Counted from the stretch's first letter, positions 52,748 through 62,839 are shown. The stretch: 64,000 nucleotides of DNA from Flavobacterium sp. Sd200 (GCF_009826935.1 NZ_WUMN01000003.1:310001-374000), one strand, 5' to 3'. Numbers and translations: made by a program. Notes: generated by a model from the letters alone, not told the origin.

Positions 52748-55700
52748 ACGGCTTTCTTTCGCGGTGTAGTGTTCATCTTATGTCTGGGCAGGTTAATCTC
52801 CTGCTCCTGTGGGTAGGGTTCCCTGTGCGTCATTGAAACGTCCTCGCGCAATCGCTGCTCAGTGCGTGAACTCTCGGCGTCGGTTTCCCTATACCGTGGG
52901 TCGGCGATAAAGGGCATCTTTTCCATTTTGGATATAGTGATTGTCGGGAAATGGTAATCCACCTCAACAGTACCTAATAACAGGTAACACCCCCCGCCTT
53001 TAAAAGGATATTGTTTCAGGCTGCCGGTAAAATGGGCTGTATCGAAAAACTCGCCATTGGCATCGATCCAGGTCCCAAAATACATGGCACCCATCTTTGT
53101 AGGCACGTGTTTACGGGATACGAGATAGGCCAGCATTTTAACCTGCTTCTTATGGTGGTGTACCAAATCGCATGCCATTACATCCCCACGATAATTGGTT
53201 TTCAAAAGGTTGAAAGGGGTTACGGAAACCGGGAACCCTAACAGCTCGATTTCATCAAACGCGTCCTCAAAGGGAGACCTTTTCAGTTCCGGCAGCTTGT
53301 ATTCCCGTACCGGTTCCGGCAATAGCTGCGGCTGGCGTTGCTCGGGCCTGAAATTCATCATGATACGGCGCGCCGTTACCAGTAACTCATTTTTGCCCTT
53401 ACCTGTTGTGCGGAATGCCCCTATATAAATCAGCAGCTGTAAGCCTTCAATGCCTATTGGTACACGGTTGATAAAATCTTCCAATGACCTGTAATCGCCA
53501 TGAGCAATACGTTCTTCCACAATTGTGCGGGCAATTTCTGCCTGTAGCCCCTGGAGGTGCATAAAGCCTAAGTAAATATCTTTGCCATAAAGCGTCGTTT
53601 CCACCTCGCTTTTGTTGACACAGGGATTGTGAATGGAAGCCCCTGACATGCGCGCCTCGTGCACGTAGACTTCAGTACGGTAAAAACCGCCTTGGTTGTT
53701 AATGACCGCGACCATGAATTCAACAGGATAATGTACTTTCAGGTACAGGCTCTGGTAGCTTTCCACCGCATAGGAAGCCGAGTGGGCCTTGCAGAACGAG
53801 TAACCCGCAAAGGATTCAATCTGCCTGTAGATTTCCGCACTTAATTGTTCTGGGTGCCCTTTAGCCGCACAGGAGGCAAAAAAGTTGTCCTTTACCCGTT
53901 GCAAAGCGGATTTGGAGCGGCCTTTACCGCTCATAGCCCTTCGTAAAATGTCCCCGTCCGCTGCCGCCAGTCCTCCGTAGTGCAGGGCGATCTTGATCAC
54001 ATCCTCCTGGTATACCATGATACCGTAGGTTTCGCCAAGTTGCTCTTCAAAAACCGGATGGAAGTACTCGAACTTATCAGGGTAATTATGGCGGAAAATG
54101 TATTCCTTCATCATCCCGCTTTGGGCAACCCCCGGGCGTATGATTGATGATGCGGCGACAAGCACTTTGTAATTGTTACATTTTAAGCGCCTGAGCAGCC
54201 CACGCATGGCAGGGCTTTCAATGTAGAAGCAGCCAATGGTTTTGCCACGCCCCAAATACTCGTTGCAGGTGGCTTCGTCCTTGGAAATAGAGGTATCGCG
54301 GATATCCACGTTAATTCCCCGGTTCTTTTTGATCAGTTTAACCGAATCATCGATATGCCCAATGCCCCGTTGCGATAAGATATCAAACTTATCAAAACCG
54401 ATCTCTTCGGCTACATGCATGTCGAACTGTACGATAGGGAATCCCTTGGGCGGCATTTCCAATGCCGTAAAATCGGTTATCGGATCTTCGGAAATAAGGA
54501 TACCGCAGGAGTGCATGGAGCGCTGGTTCGGGTATTTTTCCATCATCATGCCATAGCGGTGTACCAGCTTGACCACTTCATTTTTATCATGCTGGTCCAT
54601 CGCAGTCCCCGACAAGGCATCCAGTTCCTCTTTGGGCAGGCCAAATACTTTGCCGACCTCCCGAAAAATGGACTTGTATTTAAATTCTACGTTGGTACCG
54701 CAGAACGCTACATGGTCTGCGCCATATCGGGTGAAAATATAATCCAGTATGATATCGCGCTCTTTCCAGGACCAGTCGATATCAAAATCCGGTGGGCTTT
54801 TTCGGTTAAGGTTCAGGAATCGCTCAAAATACAGGTCCAGCTCTAAGGGGCATATGTCGGTAATCCCCAGGCAATAGGCAATGATGCTATTGGCACCGCT
54901 GCCACGGCCGATATGCAAAAACCCCATTGCATTGCTGTAACGGATAATATCCCATGTAATCAGGAAGTAGCCGCTGAACTCCAGTTGGTGTATTACGGCC
55001 AGTTCTTTTTCTACACGTTCCCTCGCCAAAGCATTGTTATCCCCATACTTTTTTATAAGCCCCTGGTGGGCAAGGCTGGTCAGCAGTTCTAAATCGGTAT
55101 CCCTGTTTGCCGTATAATTTTTTTTGTTGCGTGGCACCCCAAACTCATAGTCAAATTGGCAATTGTTAACCAAGAAGAACGTGTTCTCCAATATTTTGGT
55201 ATACTGGCTGTAACGCACCATAATTTCTTCGGGTGCCGCCATCATCTCATCCTCCCTGCAATAATCCTCAAGTATAAGCTTGCTACCCAGGGTATTGAGG
55301 TCAATAGCACGCAGGATACGGTGCAGGTTGTATTCTGTCTTATTCCTGAAGGTTACCGGTTGCAAGAGCACCATTTTATCCAGTCTTGCTTTCCACTCCA
55401 GCCGTATCAAAAGCGACACGTTTTCGGGGCGTATACCGATATATTCAAAATCGCGGAGCTTTTCGGGCAGGTTATCTATGGGATAGATCACAAAGACATC
55501 ACTAAAGTCCGGTGCAGCTGCCGGCACAGGCAATCCTTCAAGGTTATATTTGGTACGGTGGCGGTTGATTTCTCCCAGGCCAAAGCGGCTTTTTGCCAGT
55601 GCAATGAAGAGCAGTTTATTGTTTTCACGGAATTCCATGCCTACGATCGGTTTGATTCCGGCTTCATTACAGGCTTTATAGAATTCGTATACCCCTGTCA

Positions 55701-55821
55701 CTGTATTAATATCCGTGAGTGCCATTGCCGTAGCCCCGCAGGATTTCCCGAGGGTTACAAGCTCCTGCACGGGGATTGTCCCATACCGCAGGCTGTGGAA
55801 GGAGTGGCAATTTAGGTACAT
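52744..55821 (-). CDS. dnaE: DNA polymerase III alpha subunit-like (DnaE, accessory type)
   Basis: A 1025-residue polymerase shorter than the replicative DnaE (about 1150-1500). It has an N-terminal PHP domain (NCHSFHSLRYG), palm residues in PPDFDIDWS, fingers and a Cys-rich helix-hairpin-helix and OB-like C terminus. The length and position two bases after dinB suggest an accessory DnaE used in translesion synthesis rather than the chromosomal one. Confidence 0.88.
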   Translation of the reverse strand: MYLNCHSFHSLRYGTIPVQELVTLGKSCGATAMALTDINTVTGVYEFYKACNEAGIKPIVGMEFRENNKLLFIALAKSRFGLGEINRHRTKYNLEGLPVPAAAPDFSDVFVIYPIDNLPEKLRDFEYIGIRPENVSLLIRLEWKARLDKMVLLQPVTFRNKTEYNLHRILRAIDLNTLGSKLILEDYCREDEMMAAPEEIMVRYSQYTKILENTFFLVNNCQFDYEFGVPRNKKNYTANRDTDLELLTSLAHQGLIKKYGDNNALARERVEKELAVIHQLEFSGYFLITWDIIRYSNAMGFLHIGRGSGANSIIAYCLGITDICPLELDLYFERFLNLNRKSPPDFDIDWSWKERDIILDYIFTRYGADHVAFCGTNVEFKYKSIFREVGKVFGLPKEELDALSGTAMDQHDKNEVVKLVHRYGMMMEKYPNQRSMHSCGILISEDPITDFTALEMPPKGFPIVQFDMHVAEEIGFDKFDILSQRGIGHIDDSVKLIKKNRGINVDIRDTSISKDEATCNEYLGRGKTIGCFYIESPAMRGLLRRLKCNNYKVLVAASSIIRPGVAQSGMMKEYIFRHNYPDKFEYFHPVFEEQLGETYGIMVYQEDVIKIALHYGGLAAADGDILRRAMSGKGRSKSALQRVKDNFFASCAAKGHPEQLSAEIYRQIESFAGYSFCKAHSASYAVESYQSLYLKVHYPVEFMVAVINNQGGFYRTEVYVHEARMSGASIHNPCVNKSEVETTLYGKDIYLGFMHLQGLQAEIARTIVEERIAHGDYRSLEDFINRVPIGIEGLQLLIYIGAFRTTGKGKNELLVTARRIMMNFRPEQRQPQLLPEPVREYKLPELKRSPFEDAFDEIELLGFPVSVTPFNLLKTNYRGDVMACDLVHHHKKQVKMLAYLVSRKHVPTKMGAMYFGTWIDANGEFFDTAHFTGSLKQYPFKGGGCYLLLGTVEVDYHFPTITISKMEKMPFIADPRYRETDAESSRTEQRLREDVSMTHREPYPQEQEINLPRHKMNTTPRKKAV

Positions 55822-55823
55822 GA

Positions 55824-56978
55824 TTACAGGGCATTTGCATTATATATACCGCTGCCGCGCATTACGGCACGGGCACCGAAGCGGTTCTTGATTTTATCCA
55901 TCGCCTGGTACAACGACATCATTTCCTGCGTATCCTCAAAGAGGTTGATCTGGTACGAGCCGCGCACCAGCTTGCTGAAGCGTATCCCGACAAGGCGCAG
56001 GCTCATGCGACGCTGGTACAGCTTTTCGAAAGATTCTAATACGGCCTTGGTTAGCGTATGGTCCGAAGAGGTGTACGCCAAACTTACCTGGCGTGTCTCG
56101 GTATCAAAATTGGAATAACGGATCTTTACGGTAACATTGGCGGTAAGCCATTCTTCGCTACGCAGTTGGTAGGCCAAACGTTCCACCATAGCGCACAATA
56201 CCGAGCGCAGGAATACCAGGTCGGTAGTATCCTGATGAAAAGTGTCTTCCGTAGATAACGATTTGCGTTCACGGTAGGGTTCCACGGGATTATTATCAAT
56301 GCCATTGGCTTTTTTCCATAATTCCACTCCATTTTTCCCGATCATTTCCTGCAGGACATTCACCGGCATTTCGGCAAGGGTCTGTATGTTACGGATAGCG
56401 ATACGGGATAGCAGCTTAAAGGTCGCATCACCGACCATTGGAATTTTCCGGATGGATAACGGGTTCAGGAACTGCTGTACCATCGGTTGCGGGATTTCCA
56501 GGTTGCCTTTGGGTTTTCCCTCACCAGTAGCAATCTTGGATACTGTTTTGTTTACCGACAGCGCAAAGCTGATGGGAAGCCCTGTCTCCCGGGTAATACT
56601 TGTGGAGAGCTCGCTGGTCCATTTGTATGAGCCGTGGAATTTGTCCATGCCGGTGATGTCAAGGTAAAATTCATCAATGGATGCCTTTTCCATAACGGGC
56701 GCTTTTTCCTCAATGATCTGTGAAACGGTATTGGAATAACGTGAAAAAAGTTCCATATCACCCTTTACAACCTTTGCCTCCGGGCAGAGGCGCAGCGCCA
56801 TTTTGATGGGCATGGCGGAATGCACCCCAAACCTGCGTGCCTCGTAAGAACAGGACGCTACCACGCCACGGTCGCCACCGCCCACAATCAACGGAATTCC
56901 CTCTAACGCACTGTTTTGCAGCCTCACGCAGGACACAAAAAAAGTATCGAGATCCATATGTACAATCGCACGCTCCAT
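55824..56978 (-). CDS. dinB: Y-family DNA polymerase (Pol IV, DinB type)
   Basis: A 384-residue Y-family polymerase from the ATG at 56978 (MERAIVHMDLDTFF). The active-site carboxylates are kept: MDLDTFF and SIDEFYLD. So this is an active DinB-like enzyme rather than a catalytically dead ImuB. A longer start at 57089 would run into the opposite regulator. It leads the dinB-dnaE-nuclease-alkB operon, divergent from an S24 regulator. Confidence 0.92.
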   Translation of the reverse strand: MERAIVHMDLDTFFVSCVRLQNSALEGIPLIVGGGDRGVVASCSYEARRFGVHSAMPIKMALRLCPEAKVVKGDMELFSRYSNTVSQIIEEKAPVMEKASIDEFYLDITGMDKFHGSYKWTSELSTSITRETGLPISFALSVNKTVSKIATGEGKPKGNLEIPQPMVQQFLNPLSIRKIPMVGDATFKLLSRIAIRNIQTLAEMPVNVLQEMIGKNGVELWKKANGIDNNPVEPYRERKSLSTEDTFHQDTTDLVFLRSVLCAMVERLAYQLRSEEWLTANVTVKIRYSNFDTETRQVSLAYTSSDHTLTKAVLESFEKLYQRRMSLRLVGIRFSKLVRGSYQINLFEDTQEMMSLYQAMDKIKNRFGARAVMRGSGIYNANAL

Positions 56979-57016
56979 AAAATATTCATTTTTGTACTGA
57001 ACAAAATTAGACCAGA

Positions 57017-57056
57017 TTGGAGCAAAATAGTTTATATTTGCTGTTCCAAATAGCAA
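57017..57056. promoter_or_regulatory. Divergent promoter/operator region between dinB and the S24 regulator
   Basis: An inverted repeat TTGCT-N9-AGCAA (57038-57056) lies in the 88-base gap between the two divergent genes. On the minus strand a TTTG is followed after 17 bases by TATTTTG, near the -33/-7 pattern. On the plus strand TATATTTG (57033-57040) could serve the S24 gene. The repeat overlaps both and is a good operator candidate. Confidence 0.6.
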
Positions 57057-57066
57057 CAAAACACTT

Positions 57067-57831
57067 ATGTCTTTATTTTCCGACAACATCAGGTTCCTAA
57101 GGATTCAAAAGAATATTTCGCAGGAAAAACTCGCCACATCGCTTCTAATAGCGCGTGCGCGCTATGTAAAATATGAGTCCGGGACTTCAGAAGCCCCCTA
57201 TGATATACTGAAGCGCATCTCGAAGTACTATCATGTCAGCATTGACCTACTCCTGAATGTTGACCTGCGAAAGATTGATATGGACGGTATGCTGAAGCTG
57301 GAGGATAACCGCATACTATTGCCGATTACCATCGACATGGGCGGGGAAAATACTATTGAGATTATTCCGCAGAAAGCCAAAGCCGGTTACCTGAACGGCT
57401 ACAGCGATCCCGAGTTCATCGAAGGCCTGCAGCAAATATCGCTGCCCTTTCTAAAAAACGGGAAGTTCAGAGCCTTTCCGGTATCGGGGGACTCTATGCC
57501 ACCCCATCGCGATGGTTCCTTTATTATTGGTAAATACGTCGAAGGCCTTGGAGAGGTCCGCGACGGGCGAACATATATCCTTTTGACCAAAAGCGAGGGC
57601 ATTGTTTACAAGCGCCTGAACCGCAACGGCAAAAACAGCCTGATGCTAATCTCGGACAATTCCTTTTATGAACCCTATGCGGTAATGGTATCTGATATAT
57701 TGGAAATATGGGAGTACGCCTGCAGCATAGCTACCAAGGAATTTGAACCCGACGATAGCCCCGAGACGATAAGGGATGTTTTACAAGGCATGCGCAAAGA
57801 GATAGCTGCCTTACGAAATAGTAATAAGTAA
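57067..57831 (+). CDS. XRE-S24 (LexA-like) regulator
   Basis: A 254-residue regulator: N-terminal XRE helix-turn-helix (QKNISQEKLATSLLIARARY, residues about 14-33) and a C-terminal S24 peptidase domain with Ser143 (SGDSM) and Lys182 (VYKRL). A possible self-cleavage site is Ala106-Gly107. This is the layout of LexA/CI-type repressors, so damage would trigger self-cleavage and induce the divergent dinB operon. It probably also represses itself. Confidence 0.88.
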   Translation: MSLFSDNIRFLRIQKNISQEKLATSLLIARARYVKYESGTSEAPYDILKRISKYYHVSIDLLLNVDLRKIDMDGMLKLEDNRILLPITIDMGGENTIEIIPQKAKAGYLNGYSDPEFIEGLQQISLPFLKNGKFRAFPVSGDSMPPHRDGSFIIGKYVEGLGEVRDGRTYILLTKSEGIVYKRLNRNGKNSLMLISDNSFYEPYAVMVSDILEIWEYACSIATKEFEPDDSPETIRDVLQGMRKEIAALRNSNK

Positions 57832-57846
57832 TAATAAAGCATTACA

Positions 57847-58092
57847 ATGGACACAATTGTACGCCTTAAGGTAAAAAAAGATATTGATAACAAACAGCAT
57901 AAGGCCCTGCTTGAACTAAAGGGCAACATTATTGCAAAAGGCTTTACCGATATTATTCACATCAGTGATGAAGGGGAAGAATTCCACATCAACTCGTTTA
58001 CTACACTATCCGGTCAAAGTGCGGCACTTTATGAATATATGGCGGCATTCTTAGAAGAAAAAGCCTTGAGAGATTTAGTTACACTCCTATAG
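57847..58092 (+). CDS. Small hypothetical protein after the S24 regulator
   Basis: An 81-residue protein, MDTIVRLKVKKDIDNKQ..., with an alpha-beta pattern, starting 15 bases after the S24 gene. The two are probably co-transcribed. No family recognised. Confidence 0.65.
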   Translation: MDTIVRLKVKKDIDNKQHKALLELKGNIIAKGFTDIIHISDEGEEFHINSFTTLSGQSAALYEYMAAFLEEKALRDLVTLL

Positions 58093-58127
58093 CCTAAACA
58101 AATTGTGGCTATACTTCTTTTTAGTGA

Positions 58128-58162
58128 CTTAGGGCTTCGAAATGCTGCCCCAAGCTTTTTTA
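58128..58162. terminator. Terminator between convergent genes
   Basis: CTTAGGGC (58128-58135) pairs with GCCCCAAG (58147-58154) with one mismatch and a T run follows. It ends the S24 gene pair and borders the leftward TPR-AraC gene. Confidence 0.6.
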
Positions 58163-59866
58163 ATTACCATCCTTTGAATCTGTGAATTCCTGTTGTCCCT
58201 TTGTTGCCTGTAAGTTTTCAAGGTATTGAGGCAGGGTAATTTCGATACGGTTTAAAAATGCCTTATGAAGGCTTTTGGTGCTGCTGAGCCCTATTTCTGC
58301 AGCAAGGGCACTGTGGGTGTAATTCTGAAATTTTTTATCTTTTCCAAAAAGCCCTACCAAATGGTCAATTTTTAAATCATTAATGTATTCCGGGGTTTTC
58401 TTCCCCCTGTATTCGTGAATAAGCATGGATACATATTTGGTATTGGTATCCAGGTATTTTGCCATCATGGCCAGGTTCATATCCTTACCCAGATACTTTT
58501 TTTGCCTTTCAAATTTTTCAAGTTTTTCAAGCAGCCCGATGGCAAGATCTTTACGCAGCGTAACGGTTTGGTTTCTACTATTTAGAAATCCTGTAGGCGT
58601 ATCATTTACCTGTTCAGGTTTTACTCTTTGGCGCGTCCACCTATAACGCTTTAGGCATTTTATAATTATGCACACACCAACCGCAACCAGTAGGGTCCAT
58701 AGTGCATACCGCCAGTTCCCATCTTTAGCCCCACTTTTCAGCCTTTGCTGTAAAGTGTTTTTTTCTTTCTGCAATTGGGCGGTGTCATATTCAGTATGGA
58801 GGCGGTCTGAGAGGTACCTGAAATCTGTATGCATGAGGCTATCAGCAGATAGTAGGGCCGCAGTGTATTGCAACTGGTTTTCAATATCACCATCGGCTTT
58901 ACTTTGTTGCGCCAATGCATAAAGCGCTTGTACACCATCAGGCCGTATATAATGATGTTCGCTAAAGATATTATATACGTTTCGATACGCAAGCAGGGAT
59001 TCATAAGGGTGCCCTAACTTATCATTTACCTTTCCAATGTAGCACCATGCCACTGATATATTGGCATAATCACCTCGCCCGCTAAGAAAAGGAAGGGTGC
59101 TTTTAAGGTGCTTTAATGCCAGTGCATAATTCCCGATGAAATATTGGTTCACCCCTTCGGAATGTAAAAAATAAGGGAGCATATCACTTTCCTCAAGGCG
59201 GGATGCTTCTGCTATACCGAATTTATTTGTTGTGCTGCAAAGCGTATAGTCCCCGTTCCTGTTATAGCAAAGGCCTAAAAGATGCAGGGTATTGATATAG
59301 CCCCTGGGTTCCTCTTCCTTAAAATTATGCAGGCACGGTATTAAAAGCTTTATAGCCTGTGGATAATACCCCAAGTAGTACTTTACCTGTGCAATACAGT
59401 ATTGTGCTTTATAATACAAGATATTTTCCGGGTCAGCCGAAAGTAATCCCTCTGCTTCAAGGTAGCAATCAAGGGCAAATTTGTATTTCTTTTCATTATA
59501 GTGAACGGCTCCCTTGGTCAGCAGTGCCGATGCTTTTATTTTTTCTCCAAGGTACTGGCTTTCATAAAGCATGCTGTCGGCATATTTCAGGCGGGTTACG
59601 TATGCCTGTTCAAAATGGAGGCTGTTCTTGTAGCCCTGGAACAACTGCCCGTGGTTTTGCTCGTTTGCTGCTTTGGCCATCATGCCTTTTGTATAAAGCA
59701 ATCCTGATGGTGTATCAGGGGCGTTGTCGATACGCTCCTGGAGGTAGCTATAATTTTTTTTAATAAGCGAATCGGAATACTTCAAGTGTTTTTCCTGGCC
59801 GTATCCCCACGTTATTACTAACAGTATGCAAAGCATTTGCTTCGTAGTACGTAGCATAGGTAACAT
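58160..59866 (-). CDS. TPR-containing AraC-type regulator (membrane-anchored)
   Basis: A 568-residue protein. An N-terminal signal or anchor (MLCILLVITWGYG) leads to TPR repeats (about residues 100-370), a coiled stretch, a membrane helix (WTLLVAVGVCIIIKCL near 390) and a C-terminal AraC-type DNA-binding domain (LAMMAKYLDTNTKYVSMLI, LAAEIGLSSTKSLHKAF). The sensor is periplasmic and the DNA-binding part cytoplasmic. Many such proteins occur in flavobacteria. The target is unknown. Confidence 0.85.
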   Translation of the reverse strand: MLPMLRTTKQMLCILLVITWGYGQEKHLKYSDSLIKKNYSYLQERIDNAPDTPSGLLYTKGMMAKAANEQNHGQLFQGYKNSLHFEQAYVTRLKYADSMLYESQYLGEKIKASALLTKGAVHYNEKKYKFALDCYLEAEGLLSADPENILYYKAQYCIAQVKYYLGYYPQAIKLLIPCLHNFKEEEPRGYINTLHLLGLCYNRNGDYTLCSTTNKFGIAEASRLEESDMLPYFLHSEGVNQYFIGNYALALKHLKSTLPFLSGRGDYANISVAWCYIGKVNDKLGHPYESLLAYRNVYNIFSEHHYIRPDGVQALYALAQQSKADGDIENQLQYTAALLSADSLMHTDFRYLSDRLHTEYDTAQLQKEKNTLQQRLKSGAKDGNWRYALWTLLVAVGVCIIIKCLKRYRWTRQRVKPEQVNDTPTGFLNSRNQTVTLRKDLAIGLLEKLEKFERQKKYLGKDMNLAMMAKYLDTNTKYVSMLIHEYRGKKTPEYINDLKIDHLVGLFGKDKKFQNYTHSALAAEIGLSSTKSLHKAFLNRIEITLPQYLENLQATKGQQEFTDSKDGN

Positions 59867-60021
59867 TTTTAAATTTCAAGTTGGTTGTAATGTGTAAACC
59901 CCAGTCAAAATGCCGTATAAGGAATTTTTCCAGTTTTTATAATGTTACGGAAAAGTAGGGAAACACTGTAGAAAATTCCGGAATTTAACACCGCATTTCG
60001 CTGGAATATGCCATGTAAACG

Positions 60022-60054
60022 TTTGCAAAACCTCTTTTAAGGCGTGTAGTTTTG
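60022..60054 (+). promoter_or_regulatory. Promoter of the lipoprotein gene
   Basis: A TTTG (60022-60025) is followed after 21 bases by TAGTTTTG (60047-60054), matching the Bacteroidota TTTG/TAnnTTTG promoter. The ATG at 60135 lies 80 bases downstream. Confidence 0.6.
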
Positions 60055-60134
60055 CCCCGAATTCAAACATCCATTTCATTTTGGTTCAACCCGGGTGTGC
60101 CAGAATGATTTTACTAATCCAATGCAAGTGCATC

Positions 60135-60830
60135 ATGAAAAAAATTAAATGTATCGCAATGGTACTACCATTGCTGGTTGCCTGTACCCCGGATCTACCA
60201 ACTACCGTAGCAGCCCCCCAATCCTATTTGAAAGTAGCCCCGGCAGGACCTTCTAACCTTATAAATCCCTACGATGGGTATGGGGCGATCCGCAACAGGA
60301 TACTGGACGCTTCCCTTAAGCAACTACCTGCACAGGTTTCCGACATGCAGGTTTTAGCGATCGTGCAGGAAATTGCCAATGGAGATAGTGATTTCCAGTC
60401 GCTGAAGACTCACGGCTACAGCACACTTTCGACCACCTCCCTCCAAGGATATATGGAAAGCAACCTGGCCGCAGCAACAGTTATTGAGGCATTACCCTTA
60501 TCTCAAAATGCAAAAGCAAATTTCAGCCTGTTTATAGAAGGCCTTCTATCCCTGCAGTACCAGGATTATGAAGCCATTAGGGATTATATTGTAGCATTTG
60601 AATCGGAAATCGTCAGTTCAAAATCGTATTCAGATAATGAAAAAAAGATAATCCTGACGGTAACCGCCCTGGAACGTTACAGTACTTACTATCGGAAAAA
60701 GCCTAAAGACAAGGATTGGGACCTGCTCATTGGCAATATTGTGGCCGGTGCAGAAGGTGCTGCCCATGATACGGCAACCGCTGTTCTGTATTCTGTTAGT
60801 GTAGAAGCGGCATTACACAAGAATTTATAA
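60135..60830 (+). CDS. Hypothetical lipoprotein
   Basis: A 231-residue lipoprotein from the ATG at 60135: MKKIKCIAMVLPLLVAC with a lipobox LVAC. The mature part is mostly helical with no recognised domain. A longer start 54 bases earlier would add a Cys-rich stretch and is unlikely. It has its own promoter and a terminator, and precedes rteC. Confidence 0.75.
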   Translation: MKKIKCIAMVLPLLVACTPDLPTTVAAPQSYLKVAPAGPSNLINPYDGYGAIRNRILDASLKQLPAQVSDMQVLAIVQEIANGDSDFQSLKTHGYSTLSTTSLQGYMESNLAAATVIEALPLSQNAKANFSLFIEGLLSLQYQDYEAIRDYIVAFESEIVSSKSYSDNEKKIILTVTALERYSTYYRKKPKDKDWDLLIGNIVAGAEGAAHDTATAVLYSVSVEAALHKNL

Positions 60831-60851
60831 TATACTTTAAATTTAAATCAG

Positions 60852-60880
60852 CAGCCTGCCCATAGGGCAGGCTGTACGTT
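60852..60880 (+). terminator. Terminator after the lipoprotein gene
   Basis: A ten-base stem CAGCCTGCCC/GGGCAGGCTG with an ATA loop is followed by TACGTTTTA. It ends the lipoprotein gene just before rteC. Confidence 0.85.
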
Positions 60881-60898
60881 TTATGTAATCCTTACATT

Positions 60899-62074
60899 AT
60901 GGGACAGGGCTATTTATTATCTGAAATAGAGCGTCTGGCGGGTATATACTATAAAGATTTTCCACAGGAACATGAGGTACCTCCTCCCGAAATCCTTATT
61001 ACAGGCATAAGGGAGCAGTCGGATATCTTTAAGGCCAGGTTCGCTGATGCAGTGTTTCGACTGCGCAAGGAAAAGCAGGTCAGCCTGCTTATTGAAAAGT
61101 ACCATCACGCTTTGGTATTGCTCCTGGATGACTTTTTGGAAAGCCGGGCAAAAGTGACAGATGTAGAAGGTTACACGGCAACCTATGTTATTTTAAATGG
61201 CTTGCTGCTTTTTATTGAAAACCGTTTTTCAGCCTATCTTAACCAGGACACTGAGCTCGCACCGCGCTACATTAGCCTGTCTCAAAAAGACTGGTATGAA
61301 CGCCTGCAGCCCTTAAAAGAATACTTTGAACATTCTCCTGCCAGGGTGCTTTTTGAATTCGTAAGTGAAAGCCTGTTACGATTTATCAATGCTAAACGCC
61401 ACCGGCACTTGCCACTGCGCGCCTTATTGTACCGGAAAGAGCTACTATCGGAGATAGAGCTTTTGCGCACTTCCGAAAAAATAACCCACCACCGCAATGC
61501 GCTTCACGAGGTTTTGGTATATATGAATTACAACAGCAATGGGTACCTTGAGTTTTATTCCCGGGAGGTTGCTACGGGTGCCAACGAAATGAGTCGGCTT
61601 GAAGACAGGGCTGCTTTTTTGGAAAGACGTTATAGAAAGCTGGAAAGGCTTTATTGCAATACCTCCATCGGCCTTCATCCGGATAAGGAAAATATCAAGT
61701 CCATGATGCGCGGATGGCTACAGGGGCAATTAGAGCAAATTTTGAATAAGAAAACCGACATAGTGATGCCGTATGGTAAAGCCCACAAGGGGATTACACT
61801 ACCTTCACCGCCAAGGGCTTTTCCAAAAATACTTTGTACCTTCTCAGGAAACCACTTGGGAATCTTACTGCGTGGGGCTGACCAGGCAGGACTGATCCGG
61901 GCACCTTCACTGTCGGCTGTTTTCAAGGCGATCATACCGTTCGTTTCTACGCCAAATGCCCAGGATTTATCACCGGATTCGGTACGTAGCAAGTCCTATC
62001 TCTTTGATGAGAAAGACAGGGAAGATACTATAATTATGCTGGAGCGTTTAATTGAAAAAATAAGGCATCTCTAA
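60899..62074 (+). CDS. rteC: RteC-family conjugation regulator
   Basis: A 391-residue helical protein with the RteC-type C terminus: SAVFKAIIPFVSTPNAQ and LSPDSVRSKSY. RteC proteins activate excision or transfer genes of Bacteroidota conjugative transposons. It sits just upstream of the tra operon, which fits that role. The N-terminal part is all helical with no motif. Confidence 0.82.
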   Translation: MGQGYLLSEIERLAGIYYKDFPQEHEVPPPEILITGIREQSDIFKARFADAVFRLRKEKQVSLLIEKYHHALVLLLDDFLESRAKVTDVEGYTATYVILNGLLLFIENRFSAYLNQDTELAPRYISLSQKDWYERLQPLKEYFEHSPARVLFEFVSESLLRFINAKRHRHLPLRALLYRKELLSEIELLRTSEKITHHRNALHEVLVYMNYNSNGYLEFYSREVATGANEMSRLEDRAAFLERRYRKLERLYCNTSIGLHPDKENIKSMMRGWLQGQLEQILNKKTDIVMPYGKAHKGITLPSPPRAFPKILCTFSGNHLGILLRGADQAGLIRAPSLSAVFKAIIPFVSTPNAQDLSPDSVRSKSYLFDEKDREDTIIMLERLIEKIRHL

Positions 62075-62082
62075 GGATAACA

Positions 62083-62112
62083 GGGTACAACTTCGCAGTT
62101 GTACCCTTTATT
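62083..62112 (+). terminator. Terminator after rteC
   Basis: GGGTACAACT-TCGC-AGTTGTACCC (62083-62106) is followed by TTTATT. It separates rteC from the tra genes. Confidence 0.88.
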
Positions 62113-62227
62113 GTACTTGATGCGCCCTGATTTTCTGCTTTACTTTGTCGTGTAATACTACCGGAACATCCGGGCTATCGATCACCTTACTATAGCTAAC
62201 TGATGTTGAACGATAAAATGATGAGGT

Positions 62228-62701
62228 ATGTTTACAAATGTTTCCTGGGCCAGCTACCTACTAACAGTTGCCCTTTTATGCTTATCCTGGTACATTTATG
62301 TTGGGATTAAATATTACCACCAGGAACTGATGGCTTTTTTCAAAGGCAAGAAAACTTTTTCAAAAAAGAGAACCGAAGATTTACTTACCGGTTCCTCAGC
62401 TAATTTTTTTATTGAAGAGCCCCAAGAGCCAACTTTTGAAGGGACTGTAACGGACCTGGCGGATACCTTATTCCGTGATGTGGACTATCTCATAAGCCGC
62501 ATTAAGCAACTTCTAACACAGAGCATTCAAAACAATACCGGGCAACAGGAGATCACCAATCAATTACGGTCGTATTTATCAGATTACCCCGCAATCAAAA
62601 AGTCAGTATTCCGCAGCCAGATCAACGAACTGATTGCCCAGGAATGCGCCCAGGGGCAGGTATTTATTATCACAGAAGAAGAGGCCGACCGGCTTTGGTA
62701 A
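62228..62701 (+). CDS. Hypothetical tra-region membrane protein
   Basis: A 157-residue protein with one N-terminal membrane helix (YLLTVALLCLSWYIYVGI) and a cytoplasmic helical tail. It lies directly before traE, in a place often taken by a small tra-region protein in Bacteroidota elements. Its exact name is not recognised. Confidence 0.75.
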   Translation: MFTNVSWASYLLTVALLCLSWYIYVGIKYYHQELMAFFKGKKTFSKKRTEDLLTGSSANFFIEEPQEPTFEGTVTDLADTLFRDVDYLISRIKQLLTQSIQNNTGQQEITNQLRSYLSDYPAIKKSVFRSQINELIAQECAQGQVFIITEEEADRLW

Positions 62702-62839
62702 CCATCTTACTTAAAAATACAGTGGAGGGATTCCGCCCGCCCATCCCGATGCGGAGGAGCAAATACGTGACGGAAGATTGTGGGAGCGCGACGGCCGTAA
62801 CCCCTCTGCTATCTTATTATTAATCTAAAAGAATGCAGT

